64,000 bases of DNA from Siphonodentalium dalli. Its lineage: Eukaryota; Mollusca; Scaphopoda; Gadilida; Siphonodentaliidae. A program made the position numbers and the translations under genes. The stretch's first letter is position 1. Each line of letters opens with the position of its first letter. Location of the stretch: the NCBI GenBank assembly GCA_032622095.1, contig CP136063.1, positions 149,165,379-149,229,378 on the forward strand, in the 5' to 3' direction. Below the pieces are notes generated by a model. That model was not told where the DNA came from. It did no database searches and saw only the letters and a program-made list of their open reading frames with translations. This document shows, in pieces, positions 10,324-22,061 of the stretch.

Positions 10324-10824
10324 TCAAACTGCTGCCTCGTCTTTTGGCTCTTTCGGCTCTTTCTCTTCTTTTGCTTTTGTCTCTTTCTCTTCTTTTGCTT
10401 TTGTCTCGTCCTCCTCCTCGTCCTCTTGTGTTACAGAAATAGAAATCATCAGTTCGTCGTCTGCGTCGTCGTCCTCGAATAGTGTCGACGAAGTGTCGAG
10501 AATGTTGCTGTTTTGTGTCGAAGTGTCAGCAGTAGAAGTTTCTTCTTTTTCTGCACTTTTCTTTTTTTTAAGGTCGAAAAGTTCTTTGCAGACTGCTGCA
10601 TGCTTAATTCTCGAATTTCTGGCCATTCTGTCTACTGAATCGTCTATTGTGTTTGTGACACTAATAACTTCCCGGAAGGCCTTCTCGACACTGTACGACC
10701 CGCATCGCAGCCGAACCATTATGCCAGCTATATGTAAAGTTTTTTATTTTACGATCGTGGCGTCTTCAGACTGTGAGGGTGTTGATTGGGACATCTTCTG
10801 TGAGGGTGTTGATTGGGACATCTT
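10324..10824 (-). CDS. Unrecognised gene fragment, basic N-part and acidic C-tail
   Basis: Not recognised. The 131-codon frame from ATG 10719 reads MVRLRCGSYSVEKAFREVIS, then a Lys-rich segment, then an acidic Glu/Asp and KEEKE-repeat tail, ending at 10324. The same frame extends upstream through one in-frame TAA to a short stretch with a duplicated MSQSTPSQ peptide (27-bp direct repeat at about 10770-10823). That stretch is preceded by a strong acceptor (TTTTTTTTCAG, AG at 10826-10825). One reading is a single exon 10824-10324 with one nonsense change; another is a short ORF that really starts at 10719. It lies upstream of, and on the same strand as, the minisatellite gene and might be part of it, though I found no donor of matching phase. 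Confidence 0.35.
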
Positions 10825-10849
10825 CTGAAAAAAAATTGAAAGGCTGTTG

Positions 10850-10911
10850 TGGAATCGGGGGGGGGGGGGGGAGATAATACAATATAAGAGGGGGGGGAGA
10901 TAATACAATAT
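10850..10911. repeat. Poly-G tract and GGGGAGATAATACAATAT units
   Basis: A run of about 14 G, then repeated units of G-run plus AGATAATACAATAT. The same unit reappears at about 11532-11560, on the other side of the small pearl-like element, so that element sits inside a simple-sequence block. Confidence 0.75.
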
Positions 10912-11528
10912 GAAAGTGTCAATGACACTGTAGCTCAACTTGGAAAGGGAATAATTTAATGTGTTATTGTCGATGGAGTGATTAGGAATGTGGAAAGTTG
11001 AATGTCTAATACTAGTTTATCAACATGAAAAAATATATATATACATGTATATAAAAGTAAAATCTAAGATGGTTGCTGGCGGCTATGTTTTCCAACAATT
11101 CAAAAACATTTGATAGCTTTAGTCATGCAAAGAGTAGAATCCAAAATGGTCACTGGCAGCCATGTTTTAATGCCGAATAACCCCAAAATGACTCGTTCCC
11201 ATCTACATGTCAATTTCAACAGCCATGACAAATTTTATGATGATCAGACTAAAGGTACGACCTGCATGTAGCCCGTGCTAAAGGATTTAGTCATACAAAG
11301 AGTAAAATCTAAGATGGCTGCCAGCGGCCATGTTTTTTTACCCCAAAATGACTCGTTCCCATCTACATGTCAATGTCAACATCCATGACAAATTTCATAA
11401 TAATCGGATCAGAGGTACGAACTGTAGCCCGTGCTAAAGGAAATTGTTGACGTATCACACACGCACACAGACGACGGATACCAAGCCATGGCAATAGCTC
11501 AAACTTTACAAAGTAATGTTGAGCTAAT
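10912..11528 (+). mobile_element. Short pearl-like non-autonomous element (copy A)
   Basis: It begins GAAAGTGTCAATGACACTG and contains TAGCTCAACTT close to its 5' end. It then has about two and a half degenerate copies of the roughly 160-bp monomer that makes up the giant array at 40-60 kb (TCCAAGATGGC...GCCATGTT, TCGTTCCCATCTACATGTCA, TACGACCTGTAGCCCGTGCT). It ends with an ACGG-like stretch (GACGACGGATACC), a hairpin TAGCTCAAACTTTACAAAGT... at 11495-11526, and GAGCTAAT. Its ends match those defined by the paralogous empty site of the 19.9-kb copy, so this is a minimal copy of the same family. Confidence 0.85.
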
Positions 11529-11560
11529 AAGATGGGGGGGGGGGGAAGATAATACAATAT

Positions 11561-12433
11561 AAGATAAGATAACATAAGATAAATGTGACATGTAGCCTGT
11601 GCGGAGGGAGCGAATTACTGACGACGTTCACATCGATGAACAAGTATACGAAGTTTGTTGATGAGGAAGAGAAATGGATGCAGACAGACTCATATACAGA
11701 CAGACTCGACTGTGATTCATTAGTAAAAGGTCGGATGGACACAATGTGTAATGTGTGATCAGTAAAAACAGTGATTTATTAGTAAAAGGTCGGATGCACA
11801 CAATGTGTAATGTGTGATTAGTAAAAACGGTATGCAACATGGCAGTAGATCATGCATGCACAATACAAAGTACAATAACATAATTTCTAATTGACAGTAA
11901 TTGTTATCAAAATTAAAAGTAATATAAATAAGATTAAAAAAAAATTCCGAATTAAAGCAATATAACACTTAAATAAAAAGATTAAAATAAACATTTCAGT
12001 ATTAGGATAGCTCTTTAGCCACAATGCTGTTTAATTACTTAAAGCTTAAATTTAGCCACAAATTATTATTACCGATTTGACTACTACCGATTTGACTACC
12101 ACAACCATTAATGCATTAGTATTTCATTTAATGAATAAGTCAATAAACACATACACATACATATAATTAGTTATTAGTGGTAGTGGGTATGATTTACTGG
12201 GTATGAAAAGTGCATTGTGTTTCCGGCACCACGAAACGAGGACGCGAGCTATGAATTCAAGCCATTTGCAATCAAATGTATATGTTTTCAGAGCATAATT
12301 TTATAAATTGGTAATGTAATGAAATTAAAATATGACTTTTTCAAGTGTAAGTTTTGCAAATGACTTGAACGGTGCCATGGTTGTTAGTGGAATTGTTGAA
12401 AATGAAACGAAATACTTTCTTACCTTATTTCTA
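11561..12433. other. AT-rich stretch without a gene
   Basis: Nothing convincing is coded here. It holds the end of the simple-sequence block and a roughly 60-bp direct duplication around TTAGTAAAAGGTCGGATG (11720 and 11778). TACCGATTTGACTAC is repeated at about 12070 and 12087. Confidence 0.5.
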
Positions 12434-13371
12434 AAGAGTGAAATCAGAAGAGTGGCTAATCTTGTTAATCTTGCATCGAAAAAACAGAAAAAAACGGCGT
12501 GAGAATAGTCGGCGCGTTGGGTCGGCGGAAACTGGTAAAAAAGGGGCATAACTGTGGTAAAAATAAAGAGTGAAATCAGAAGAGTGGCTAATCTTGCGTC
12601 ATCCGGGGGAAAAAACAGAAAAAAACGGCGTGAGAATAGTCGGCGCGTTGGGTCGGCGGAAACTGGTAAAAAGGGGCATAACTCTGGTAAAAATTGGCGG
12701 ACGGAACTCAAATTTGAACTTGACCTGTGTTTTGGTGGGAGAAAGTAATATACCAAATTATCATTGAATCCGATAAGCTGTAGTAAAGTTATCATCCGGA
12801 CAACAAATTTCAGGGATTTTCTAAGTCAAATTATGTCAAAAAAGGGGCCATAACTCTCGCAAAAATTATCGGATTAAAACGAAATTCGGACTTGAGCTGT
12901 ATTTTGATATATGTAATCCATAATACGGGTTTTGCGTATAAACATTCCAAAATCGAGTTATCATCCAGAAACCAAAAAACATAAGAAAAACTGAAAAAGG
13001 GGCATAACTCTGCCAAAAATGGTCGGACAGAACCCAAGTTTGAACTTGATCTGTGTTTTGGTGGGAGAAAGTAATATACCAAATTTGGATTCATTCCGAT
13101 AAACTATACTAAAGTTATCATCCGGACAACAAATTTCAAGGATTTTCTAAGTCAAAAAACGTTAAATAAGGGGCATAACTCCGGTGAAAATTGGCGGGCG
13201 GAACCCAAATTCGAACTTGAACTTACTTTTCGGCTAATAAACCCACATACCAAATTTTACTAATTTTGGTTCACTCTAACTAAAGTTATCATCCGGACAA
13301 CAGGTTAACGGACGCCCGCCCGGATGGACAGACCAATACTATAATACGGCCTTTTTTCAAAAGGGCGTTTC
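12434..13371 (+). mobile_element. Pearl/DINE-like element, 'GGGGCATAACTC' family
   Basis: Five repeat starts with the signature GGGGC(C)ATAACT lie at 12543, 12673, 12844, 12998 and 13170 (spacing 130, 171, 154 and 172 bp). The first two units include a near-perfect duplication containing GTCGGCGCGTTGGGTCGGCG. Each full unit continues to TATACCAAAT...CCGATAA and AAAGTTATCATCCGGACAAC. The array ends in an ACGG-like microsatellite (GGACGCCCGCCCGGATGGAC at about 13311-13330) and then CCTTTTTTCAAAAGGGCG, a small palindrome. This is the architecture of non-autonomous Helentron derivatives: tandem core, microsatellite, terminal palindrome. Confidence 0.7.
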
Positions 13372-13918
13372 AAAAGGGCGTCTAAAAAAAGAACTTTCTT
13401 CCAAAAAATGGCAGGTGGGTACCCAAAGGCTGGAGAAATTCTTTTTTGTGCTCAGTTTTCATAAATTATTTCATGGCACCCCCTGGAACAATGGGATCTT
13501 ACTATTTTCTTGTATGAGTGCATGGAATTGATATAATGGATGAGAGCTAACCTTCTGTATAAATTTGAAATTCTGACATGTCAATTCATATTTACAAGGA
13601 AATTTTCAATTTAAAAAAAAATGATGCTGATACAATGCAATCAGGGTTATGGAGCATCTAGTTAATTCTTACCTGAATAAACAGAATACACAGAACAAAC
13701 AGAATGAGATGGAGAATGCAGAACTTCATCCTGGGTGTTTAGGATGGAGAAGACCGCTCTGGCCCTACTCTGAGGACCTTATCTGAGGTGTATCCTGCCC
13801 AGATGTACATGTGACAGATTTGGTAGTATCATGTTTCCCTGGTCTTATCATGCTGCAGAACACCAGACATGAGCTAATTAGGAGTTCAATGATTGTCGTA
13901 AGATATCCATGGTATCAT
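13372..13918. other. No gene seen
   Basis: Unique-looking sequence between the repeat element and the LINE tail. I see no splice-flanked open frame. Confidence 0.5.
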
Positions 13919-14064
13919 ATAGATAGATAGATAGATAGATACTTTATTGCGCAATCGCTATACGGATACAGGATATGGCAAAGAAAGAAAAAAACAAAAA
14001 AATATATACATAAACATGCAAACAAAATATATGACTAGAATATTTGTGCTGAGTGATTACAGTG

Positions 14065-15807
14065 TTATTGTCGTAATATTTCGGCTTCAATTAAATATTT
14101 ACTTAGAGCTCTGCTCAGTTGTTTATCATTAGATTTGAATATTTCTTGAAGCTTTTGGCGCTCGTCTAACACATCGTAATTTGATATCACATTCTTCGCG
14201 TAACTGCTAAAGACTTGCCTAGTATTGTGGTACTTCGGGCAGTGTAATAAAAAGTGAGACTCATCTTCGATAGGTTTATCTTTAGCGGGCATATTATGAC
14301 TACATTGTTTGCAAGTTCGTTCCTCTACGGGGATTGGATTAGGTTTCACATGTCTGCCTATTTCTATTTCTAGCTTGTGCGAGCTTGTAACAAGTTTCGA
14401 TATTGGACGTCTTTCATTTCGAGATAACGTTGTTAAATAAGAAGCCCTTGTTTCAAAATCTGTTTTGATTTTTCCCATAAATTCTAATTTACTATTTTCT
14501 GCACATGCACCTTTTATATCAAGGTGCCTCCATGCTTGTCGGAAATGGTCTTTTAATCGGGATTGAAATTTATCCCCAAAAGTATCTATGTTGACTGATT
14601 TTGGTGATTCCCACACGTACCCAAATCCATATTTATATAAGTTATTTTTAATACACTGTAACCACGTGACATCAATGGGTGCCGAGTCGTCACATGTTCT
14701 TTGTAGTGAAAAATGAGCTCTCGATGCTCTAATCTTAAAATCGTTTAATGCATCACAAGAGATAAATTTTAAACATTTATACACCAATCGTTTATCACAC
14801 AACGTGTTAGCTCGAAGCCAATAGACTATCATGTTCCTTAATACATTGATATAGATCGGAAATCTACCCATTTCGGCTAGTACAGCCATATTAGATGTGT
14901 TTCTAAATAATCCCAAAATTCGTTTACAAAATTGTGTGTGGAATTTTTCGATGGGATTTTCCTTGCGGCTTTCTGAATAGTCACCCCATATTTCAGATCC
15001 ATAAGTCAATATCGGTTTTACACAAGAATCAAAAAGTTTGCACGTGACATCAATGGGTGCCGAGTCGTCACATGTTCTTTGTAGTGAAAAATGAGCTCTC
15101 GATGCTCTAATCTTTAAATCGTTTAATGCATGTGAGAAAGTGCCAGACGCCGCTAGTTTCAACCCAAGATATGTATATTGTTGTGTCGTTTCCAACGTAT
15201 GAGAACCAATTTGAAAAGGATTGTGTTTTAGTTTTTTTCCACTTTTGCTAAAAATCAATATTTTGGTCTTATTTTTGTTCACAGTTAGTTTCCACCACGT
15301 ACAAAAAATGTTCAGTTGAGTCAACATTTTTTGCAAGCCGTCTTGTGACTCCGAAGTTAATACGAGATCGTCAGCGTACATTAAACACGGTACTTTAAAA
15401 TTATCTATGCAAGGTGCATGCATGTCGTCGGCCATTAGTTCTTCTGCTAGACCATCTACGAAAATATTGAATAATAAAGGGCTAAGGTTATTTCCTTGCA
15501 TTAAGCCGATTTGGCTGTTTATGGGTGCAGTAAGAGAATTTCCATTGATTTTTAACCTTGAAGAATAACTGGTTATTATTTCTTTCAAGCACATATAGAT
15601 GTTTCCCCCAATTCCTAGATTTAATAGTTTATATAATAATCCTTCTCGCCAGACACTGTCGAATGCCTTTTTGAAGTCCACAAAGCATGTGTATAATTTT
15701 TTGCCATCATTTATACGTTTTTCAATTAAACATTTTAAAATAAATAAATTGTCTGTGGTCCTGTAATTCTTTCTGAAGCCACACTGATATTCGGAAGGAA
15801 CCTCCAT
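14065..15807 (-). CDS. LINE reverse transcriptase (partial ORF2)
   Basis: A 580-codon open frame. RT motifs run in order: FRKNYRTTDN (RT0/1), FVDFKKAFDSV (motif A aspartate), GLMQGNNLSPLLFNIF (motif B) and the catalytic MYADDLVL at about 15367-15378. The thumb follows (TYLGLKLAASGTF, ILTYGSEIWGDY). A C-terminal Cys/His motif CKQC...HFLLHC is common in LINE ORF2 proteins. The frame is intact from the truncation point to the stop, so the copy is young. Odd point: a 91-bp stretch (15041-15131) occurs a second time 378 bp downstream (14663-14753), with one mismatch. It repeats the peptide KIRASRAHFSLQRTC in frame, at a place where other LINEs have unrelated sequence. The start is arbitrary because the 5' part is missing. 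Confidence 0.88.
   Translation of the reverse strand: MEVPSEYQCGFRKNYRTTDNLFILKCLIEKRINDGKKLYTCFVDFKKAFDSVWREGLLYKLLNLGIGGNIYMCLKEIITSYSSRLKINGNSLTAPINSQIGLMQGNNLSPLLFNIFVDGLAEELMADDMHAPCIDNFKVPCLMYADDLVLTSESQDGLQKMLTQLNIFCTWWKLTVNKNKTKILIFSKSGKKLKHNPFQIGSHTLETTQQYTYLGLKLAASGTFSHALNDLKIRASRAHFSLQRTCDDSAPIDVTCKLFDSCVKPILTYGSEIWGDYSESRKENPIEKFHTQFCKRILGLFRNTSNMAVLAEMGRFPIYINVLRNMIVYWLRANTLCDKRLVYKCLKFISCDALNDFKIRASRAHFSLQRTCDDSAPIDVTWLQCIKNNLYKYGFGYVWESPKSVNIDTFGDKFQSRLKDHFRQAWRHLDIKGACAENSKLEFMGKIKTDFETRASYLTTLSRNERRPISKLVTSSHKLEIEIGRHVKPNPIPVEERTCKQCSHNMPAKDKPIEDESHFLLHCPKYHNTRQVFSSYAKNVISNYDVLDERQKLQEIFKSNDKQLSRALSKYLIEAEILRQ
14663..14753 (-). repeat. In-frame internal duplication in the LINE (secondary copy)
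   Basis: 91 bp matching 15041-15131 at 90 of 91 positions. The 15041 copy sits in the conserved thumb context (before KLFDSCVKPILTYGSEIWG) and is probably the original. The 14663 copy replaces or extends a less conserved segment further along the protein. Confidence 0.88.
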
Positions 15808-15888
15808 TTCGTTTTAAATATGCCAAGTGCATGCCAAGTTGGTTCTTGTTGCGAGGTGTCCAACTTTGAGTTACAAAATACACACCTC

Positions 15889-16085
15889 TTAACCCTTCCA
15901 TGACTGGAGCTTCCTGAAATTTTTTGAAAACCCTGTGCCAATGTATTCTCTTATATATGCGAGTCTCACACAGCTAGGGAGCCTCGCATATATAAGAGAA
16001 TTCATTGGCCTAACAAAATTTACCTTGACCTTGTAAGCCAGTGCATTCTCTCATATATGCGAGGCTCCCGTCATGAGAGGGTTAA
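15889..16085. mobile_element. piggyBac-like MITE (copy 1)
   Basis: 197 bp bounded by TTAA on each side (15889-15892 and 16082-16085). The terminal inverted repeats begin CCCTT(C/T)CATGA and CCCTCTCATGA, the CCCTTT-type start and TTAA target typical of piggyBac. Inside is an imperfect palindrome around CTCTTATATATGCGAG... / ...CTCGCATATATAAGAGA. It has the same structure as 27565-27755. Confidence 0.85.
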
Positions 16086-16225
16086 GAACCAAAATTTCCC
16101 ATCCTCAAATTCTCAAGTTGGATTTCTGAAAACCCAAACTTTCCAACTATTAGAAAATTCTAAGGAACACAACAGGCACCGCAGTTCTGTATCATTGAAC
16201 CGACTTTGAAATTCACATGGCAGTC

Positions 16226-16651
16226 GGAGTCATCGAGTATCTGAATGACCCGGGGTGGAACAGGGGTAATAATATGGGAATATATTGACAACGGCCACGT
16301 TCCTGGTGACAGACATCTGAGTCAGATACAAATGCTTAAAATAAAAAATTGTCAGACTGAAACAGTGGTGGATTGGTTTAAATAATATTTATTTTCCCCA
16401 AAAATTGATATAATTGTGAAACATGACACTAGTATGTGTATGAACCTGAAGAGAAGAAGATGATTTGGCAATAAGCATTCTATGCTTATATAGAGCAATC
16501 TCCTCATGGTGGATTGAGCTTTATTAATGCATTTATAAAATAAATTGGTAGTATCATAACATTTATGTCTAGCCCTGTTAACCCCGGTTAGCAGTGAGAC
16601 GGGGAGCTGCCATTCTCTGCACCCCTGGTCATTCAGATAATCGATGACTCC
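16226..16651. repeat. Inverted repeat pair with 362-bp spacer
   Basis: 16226-16257 (GGAGTCATCGAGTATCTGAA...) is the reverse complement of 16620-16651, with two mismatches in 32. No target duplication is visible next to the arms, so this may be an old MITE or an internal inverted repeat rather than a complete element. Confidence 0.6.
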
Positions 16652-16739
16652 GGTTGTTTCAAGTATATATATAATTATAGCATGGGGTCTAATAATTATG
16701 TCGATATTAAAGTTTCTGCCACAGATTAAAGATGCATTA

Positions 16740-17200
16740 TCCAAATTAACGCTCCTAAATTACCATTTCTTTGGCTTCGGGGATACAAATATTTGATTCG
16801 AGTCGAGGAACCCACCCAGCAAAGCTCAGAGTGGTCAGATATCGATTTTTTGCAGTTTGTTATTTCTCCAGATGTGCAATTATTTGTGGCCCAGAAAAAC
16901 GTTGTCAAACGGACGGTCTCGGACAAAATTGCGGATGAAGATGGATAACTCTAAAATCAAGTGGTAATACGGCCAAATTCCGTGATAACACGGCCATATA
17001 TTTCATTTAACAAAATGTTGATAAATAACACGTTTTGGGAAATTTGATACCATAGTTGACAGTGGTTAGCATTATTTTGTTGCAATTAATCGATTCTGAC
17101 AACTAAAGCGTATTTTGAAGAAATGATGTTGTTGTATCTTGATGATATGGGGACCGTCTGATCGGAATGAGTACCTTTAACTTATGTTCAGTGCGTGCAG
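16740..17200 (+). repeat. Dispersed repeat family R1 (copy 1)
   Basis: This segment matches, in inverted orientation, 32935-33390. Shared landmarks are the TTTCTTTGGCT / AGCCAAAGAAA block, the CATATCATC/GATGATATG plus GGGGACC block, and the CATTGTCAACTATAG / CTATGGTTGACA-type block. A shorter third copy is at about 32130-32370. No coding capacity is seen; the family is not identified. Confidence 0.65.
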
Positions 17201-17998
17201 TATACCTGAGTTTATACCAATTATGAGCCTAATAGGTCTGATGGTTTCAGAGAATATGATTGAGGAATTTCATTGCATTCTTTGGGAGTTTGGTCTCCTG
17301 GCTCCACCCTATCTGACCGGGCAGCCCATGTATTGTATTTAGAGATAATCTGGACAGAAGGGCTGATACCTGAAATATGATGCAGAAGGTTTGCATGGAC
17401 ATATAAAATAAAGTCAGCCAGAAGTCACATTAGAGGGGCTAAGGGACCTGCTCACCTACACATGTGATGAATACTAAAACAAGTGTTAACCCTTTCAATG
17501 ATGACTGTTGTTTTGGACCAAAAAATGGTTGTGCTGTAAAACAGATCAGTTCAAAGTCACTTAGAGGTCAGCAGGAGGTTAAATTAATTTGATTAGTCAG
17601 TTGCCATCTAGAGGGCACCAAAGGGGAACAGCAGGGGTAACTTTTTACATGGAAGATAATGTTGCAGATTGAAAATTTTAAAAGTGACGCCGTCGGAGTG
17701 CAGGGGTGTAAAAGAGGCATGCACTGAAATCAATGAGAATATTTCCACTAAACTTATGGTCATTCCAATGAATCTATATAACAGTGTGGTTTAAAAACAG
17801 CAAAGTCCAATTCAAGAATGGGGGTTGGGGAGGAGCACCAAAATTAATAAAAACTTTTTTGTAGCAGGTAATTACCAAACTTACAAAGATGCATATCCAT
17901 ATTATATTACAAGGAGTCGAATGTACCAGTTTCAATTTAACAAAGAGATGCATTCCAGGACAGGGATAATGGTGGAAGTTAGCAGAACATTTGATAAT
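17200..17998. other. No gene seen
   Basis: No exon-like frame or recognisable repeat; moderately AT-rich. Confidence 0.45.
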
Positions 17999-18720
17999 TA
18001 AAGTGTCAATGACACTGCATGAAGCTCAACTTGGAGAGGGACTAATGTCAAATGTTACAGTTAATGGAGCGATAAGGAATGTGGAAAGTTGGTTTGTCTA
18101 TTCTAGAGATCACAACGAGATCAATATGAAGGTTGTTGACGATCGGATGAGGGATGTGGCCAGTGGAGTGTGCCAACGAATTTAGTGATGCAAAGAGTAA
18201 AATCCAAGATGGCTGCTGGCAGCCATGTTTATTAACAGAATTCAGAAAAAGATGGTAAGCTCCCATCTCGAGGTCACCCCGAGGATCAGTATGAAGTTTA
18301 GTGACGATCGGATGAGGGATGTGGCCTGTAGGGTGTGCCAACAAATTTAGTGACGCAAAGAGTAAAATCAAAGATGGCTGCTGGCAGACATGTTTAAACA
18401 GAATTCAGAAAAATTCCTAGCGCCTATCTAGAGGTCACCCCGGAATCCATATGAAGTTTGGTCACAATCGGATGTGGCCTGCATGAAATGCTAAAGAATT
18501 AAGTGATGCAAAGATGCCATGTTTTTCATTGGAAATCATTCAAATTCAATAGCTCCCATCTAGAGGTGATCCCAAAAAATGTCTGTAAATATTCAAAACA
18601 TTCCGCCAATAATTGTGGGCTGCATGGTGTGCCAATGGCTTCAAATGTGAAATCCAATATGGCCACTGGCAGCCAAGTTTTTTAACAGAAATCAGAAACT
18701 CGGCAGATATTTAACCCATA
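17999..18720 (+). mobile_element. Diverged pearl-like element (copy E)
   Basis: It starts AAAGTGTCAATGACACTG...AGCTCAACTTGG, the same 5' end as the 19.9-kb element, followed by about four diverged monomers of roughly 150-175 bp. Recurrent blocks are CAAAGAGTAAAATCCAAGAT, GGCAGCCATGTTT, CTCCCATCTCGAGGTCACCC and GAAGTTTAGTGACGATCGGA. The 3' terminal hairpin is not present, so the copy is truncated or decayed. Confidence 0.7.
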
Positions 18721-21700
18721 CCTGGGTGATAGCAACTATCTATTACTGATAACTTATCAAAGATATGATCAAGGGAATCTATATATCAGTACCCAATTTG
18801 TATTCAAAAGCTCAAATAAATTGTCTTAAGAAGGGGTTAAAGTATTTGGGGTGGGCGGAGTTTAAATCTCATTACTCTGTCCCTGTTAACCCTAAGGACC
18901 TCTCACTGTGAGATCCAATGATTTAGTGATTTCACAGGATATGTTTAGGAGTTGAAGTTAACTCATTGGAAGCTAAAGTGTTAAATCGCTATCTCTGCCA
19001 CTTTGGACCTGCCAGATATTCAAATCTTATTCACTTCTAAAGAGAAATTATAATTTGTAGACAAGCCAGACTGCTTAGAACATATGGGATTCCATCTCAT
19101 ATTTAAATTGAACTTTAATGACCCCCCCCCCCCCCCCGCCCCCCCAATTCTCCCCAATTGTTATTTGTTTATCAAACATGTCAGACAGATAAGATTAGAT
19201 CTGACCTGTGTAATAAGTAATGCTTATATTGTTAGATACATGCAAGATTATTTGTTTCATAACAGGGGTGTAAGGTTTTAAAAAATACATGTATAGTTTA
19301 TACAATACAAAAGTGTTATCTATGTTATAAAGCCATAATATGATGAGGATGCTGGCCCCTATGACCCTAAATCGAAACAGATTACCATAGTTCATATAAA
19401 AGAAAGTAGCCCTCAATCAAATGGTTCCACACATTACAATGTTTTACAAGTAGTTTGCTAAAATCCATAACCTTCAATGTTAATCTTCTAAGTGCTCTGT
19501 GGCAACCATGACAATATGAACAAATAGGAAAATAAGGTTCCTAGTAATATTAACAACATCTCCATCTTGATTTTCAAAACAAGGCATCACTTATAATCTA
19601 TAAGAATATTCAATTGGTGTCTTATTGAGTGTTCATTAACTAATGAACCTGTTTCAACAAGAGGGTTGATTTTATATTTGTCTGCATAATTCCAACAATA
19701 GTCATATAGATTTATCTCCCTGTTACCCATTGCATAGATAAATCATGAATGCACCCACTGGAGCTGCCTATACTTGCGCCCATCACACATTTGGCATGTT
19801 TTGTGGTGTCTTACCAAAAACAGTTTAACTAAGAGTGCTGGCCCCTCGTTTGAGATCGATAACAAAAATCTAGATATAAAATCTCAGTTCATCCATCGCT
19901 GAAATAGTCGTGTGTACCGACATAATATCTCAAGTTGATCCGTTACACTAATGATAGTCTTAGTTAATGATGTCAAGTGTGTATGCCATTGCACTTCAGT
20001 GGCAAAAACATAAAAGTATATTACAAATACCGACACAATTAAATAAAAGACATGCGACCATTGGCTAATCTTTGATTAACAGTGCCCTTAGCGACTGATC
20101 TGTACAGTCTTCGGGAACATAACATCGGGTAGTCTATTGCGTTGATAACGAGAAAGCTTGTTTTCCCAATTAATTAATAAGGGATTTTAATAATCCATGT
20201 TTTCACATTCACATTGTTCAGTGCAATTGTTTTTCAATTGAACCACACGAACGACTGTTTGGCCGGACAGGATTTATATGCACCAAGATCTTTCGAAAAT
20301 GTTTTGAACTTTCCAGAAATACGTTCGCACCTCACTGTCTCCGCGGAAAAAAAAAACGATTCCACACGGATCTTTTAGACCTGATTTCAACTCATTTCTC
20401 CGAGTTCCAAGTTACATAAGATAGGCTTCTAATGGGCAGTACTATTGCCCACCTTTATTTTCCATGCAGTATATATATATATTTATAACAATAAAACACG
20501 AAGTTGCTGGCAGATGGAATGGTTTAGCCCGTCCGTATAAAACGATTCTCAGCTGTCTGGACATCGACCCGATTATGTCTGGTGTTTTGCACGCCCATGT
20601 AGCTTGTGACGTCCTGATGTGCGTCGTGATGTCATCGCGTCTTGATCGGTTTCCAGAAAGAAATCATTCAATATTGTTCATTTATGAACGATTTATTACC
20701 AAAATAAAACCAGATAACAAAGCAAATTAAGTATATATGAGGATTTAAATTACAATTGATGCAACTATTTCATATTATTTCGCGTGCATTCTTTACAGTA
20801 TGTACTTCCGGTATGACGTAACATATTCACGGAATGACAGACAAATAAACAGACAGACAAATATCCGCACCGAAAACATTACTTGCGTCCAGCATGAACT
20901 GGCGCAAGTAATCATATGGAAAATCAACCATTATTTTATTATAATATTGAAAGCATGTGTCTGAAGGATTAATATATTTTGCAAAAATCAATTAATCAAT
21001 CAATACCAAAATCCATAGAAGTGAATAGTGTGCAAAGGTAACCCTGGGATAAGAGATATGAGGAAGAGCCCATGTACATTACAGCATGCATCTATGGGAA
21101 CATTGGAAAGGGTTAATTATTTTCTGAGAAGATGATAAATAGGTGAGGGGTCCCTTATAGGACACCCTGTAATGAAATTTCAAGAGAATACAAGAGTCTA
21201 ATGCCATTTATCAAATTTGACATATTAGTCTGGTCGCTGAAGCATTGGACATAGACAAAATTCTTAACAAGCTGTTTTTGGGGTCATTTTGTCAGGCAGA
21301 ATCTGGGGAACAGCATATCCAAAATCAGCTAAAATCCGCTTGGGGAAAATTCTCTATTCAAGATGGTGCCCAATGTGACTGTTAGTATCGGAAGTTGTTG
21401 AAATTTTGCCGTAGGTGCTCCAATTATTGCCAAATTTGTAATAAATTTAAATATTGACAAACAGTGCTCAGTCATAAACTATATTTGTAGAATGTCCATT
21501 CCAAAAGGGCTGTCAAATTGGACAAAACTGAATGAAATTTACACATTGTGCAGCATTGTGCAAAATTTAATAGCTAGTCCTATAAGAGTGAACGAAAGCT
21601 TGAATTATTCGAGGAATAAACATTGCAGAGTATAAGATAAACTTTTGTTGCATATCGTTCAATTTGGTTCGGTTATTATGCGCGTGTGTGGTTTAACCGA

Positions 21701-22061
21701 CGAGTCCTCGGGGCTATTACTAATAGAATTGCTTGGTGCTAAGGATATATTTTTGTACTTCTCTGAAAATGGTATTATTATCATCATGTAAGAGTTCAGT
21801 GGAACCACAGAGTAGCACCGCAGTGGTAATGTTACAAAGGCCAGACAATGTGGTTATAAATAAAGCTCTTTGTGAGTCGTATTTGTTTCGCATTCGAGTA
21901 AACAATTTTTAGTATCCTCCAGCTCACCTCAAGCTCACATGGGTTGGTCAGAAACAAAATTTGAATAGGTGTGGTAATTTAAGTGGCTACAGTGCAGTCT
22001 AAGTTGAGAATGCAAACCCTGTGCGTCGCGTGTGTAGGCATAATAAAACCATTTAGGGATA
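18721..22061. other. Gene-poor stretch
   Basis: No convincing exon. It contains a poly-C run at about 19123-19145 and a hairpin at 20878-20912 (ATTACTTGCG...CGCAAGTAAT, extended by CCAG/CTGG). There are also several CRE/ATF-like GACGTC and TGACGTA words between 20600 and 20830, next to a GC-richer patch. A promoter there is possible but unsupported by any adjacent coding exon. Confidence 0.4.

Larger units (their letters stand above)
13919..15810 (-). mobile_element. 5'-truncated LINE with (TATC)n tail
   Basis: A non-LTR retrotransposon fragment on the minus strand containing most of the reverse transcriptase and the full C-terminus. The 3' end is a classic tail: an AATAAA signal followed directly by TATC repeats (seen as GATA repeats at 13920-13940 on the plus strand). 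The element stops abruptly at about 15810, before the endonuclease, so it is 5'-truncated as expected of LINE insertions. I cannot assign a clade securely. Confidence 0.88.

Noticed and set aside
12325-13094. Minus-strand frames of 87-156 codons over the GGGGCATAACTC repeats
   Set aside because: Repeat-derived, with no recognisable domain, and they follow the monomer period.
20600-20830. Possible promoter with GACGTC and TGACGTA words
   Set aside because: No coding exon lies within several kb on either side in a suitable orientation. Short words of this kind are expected by chance.
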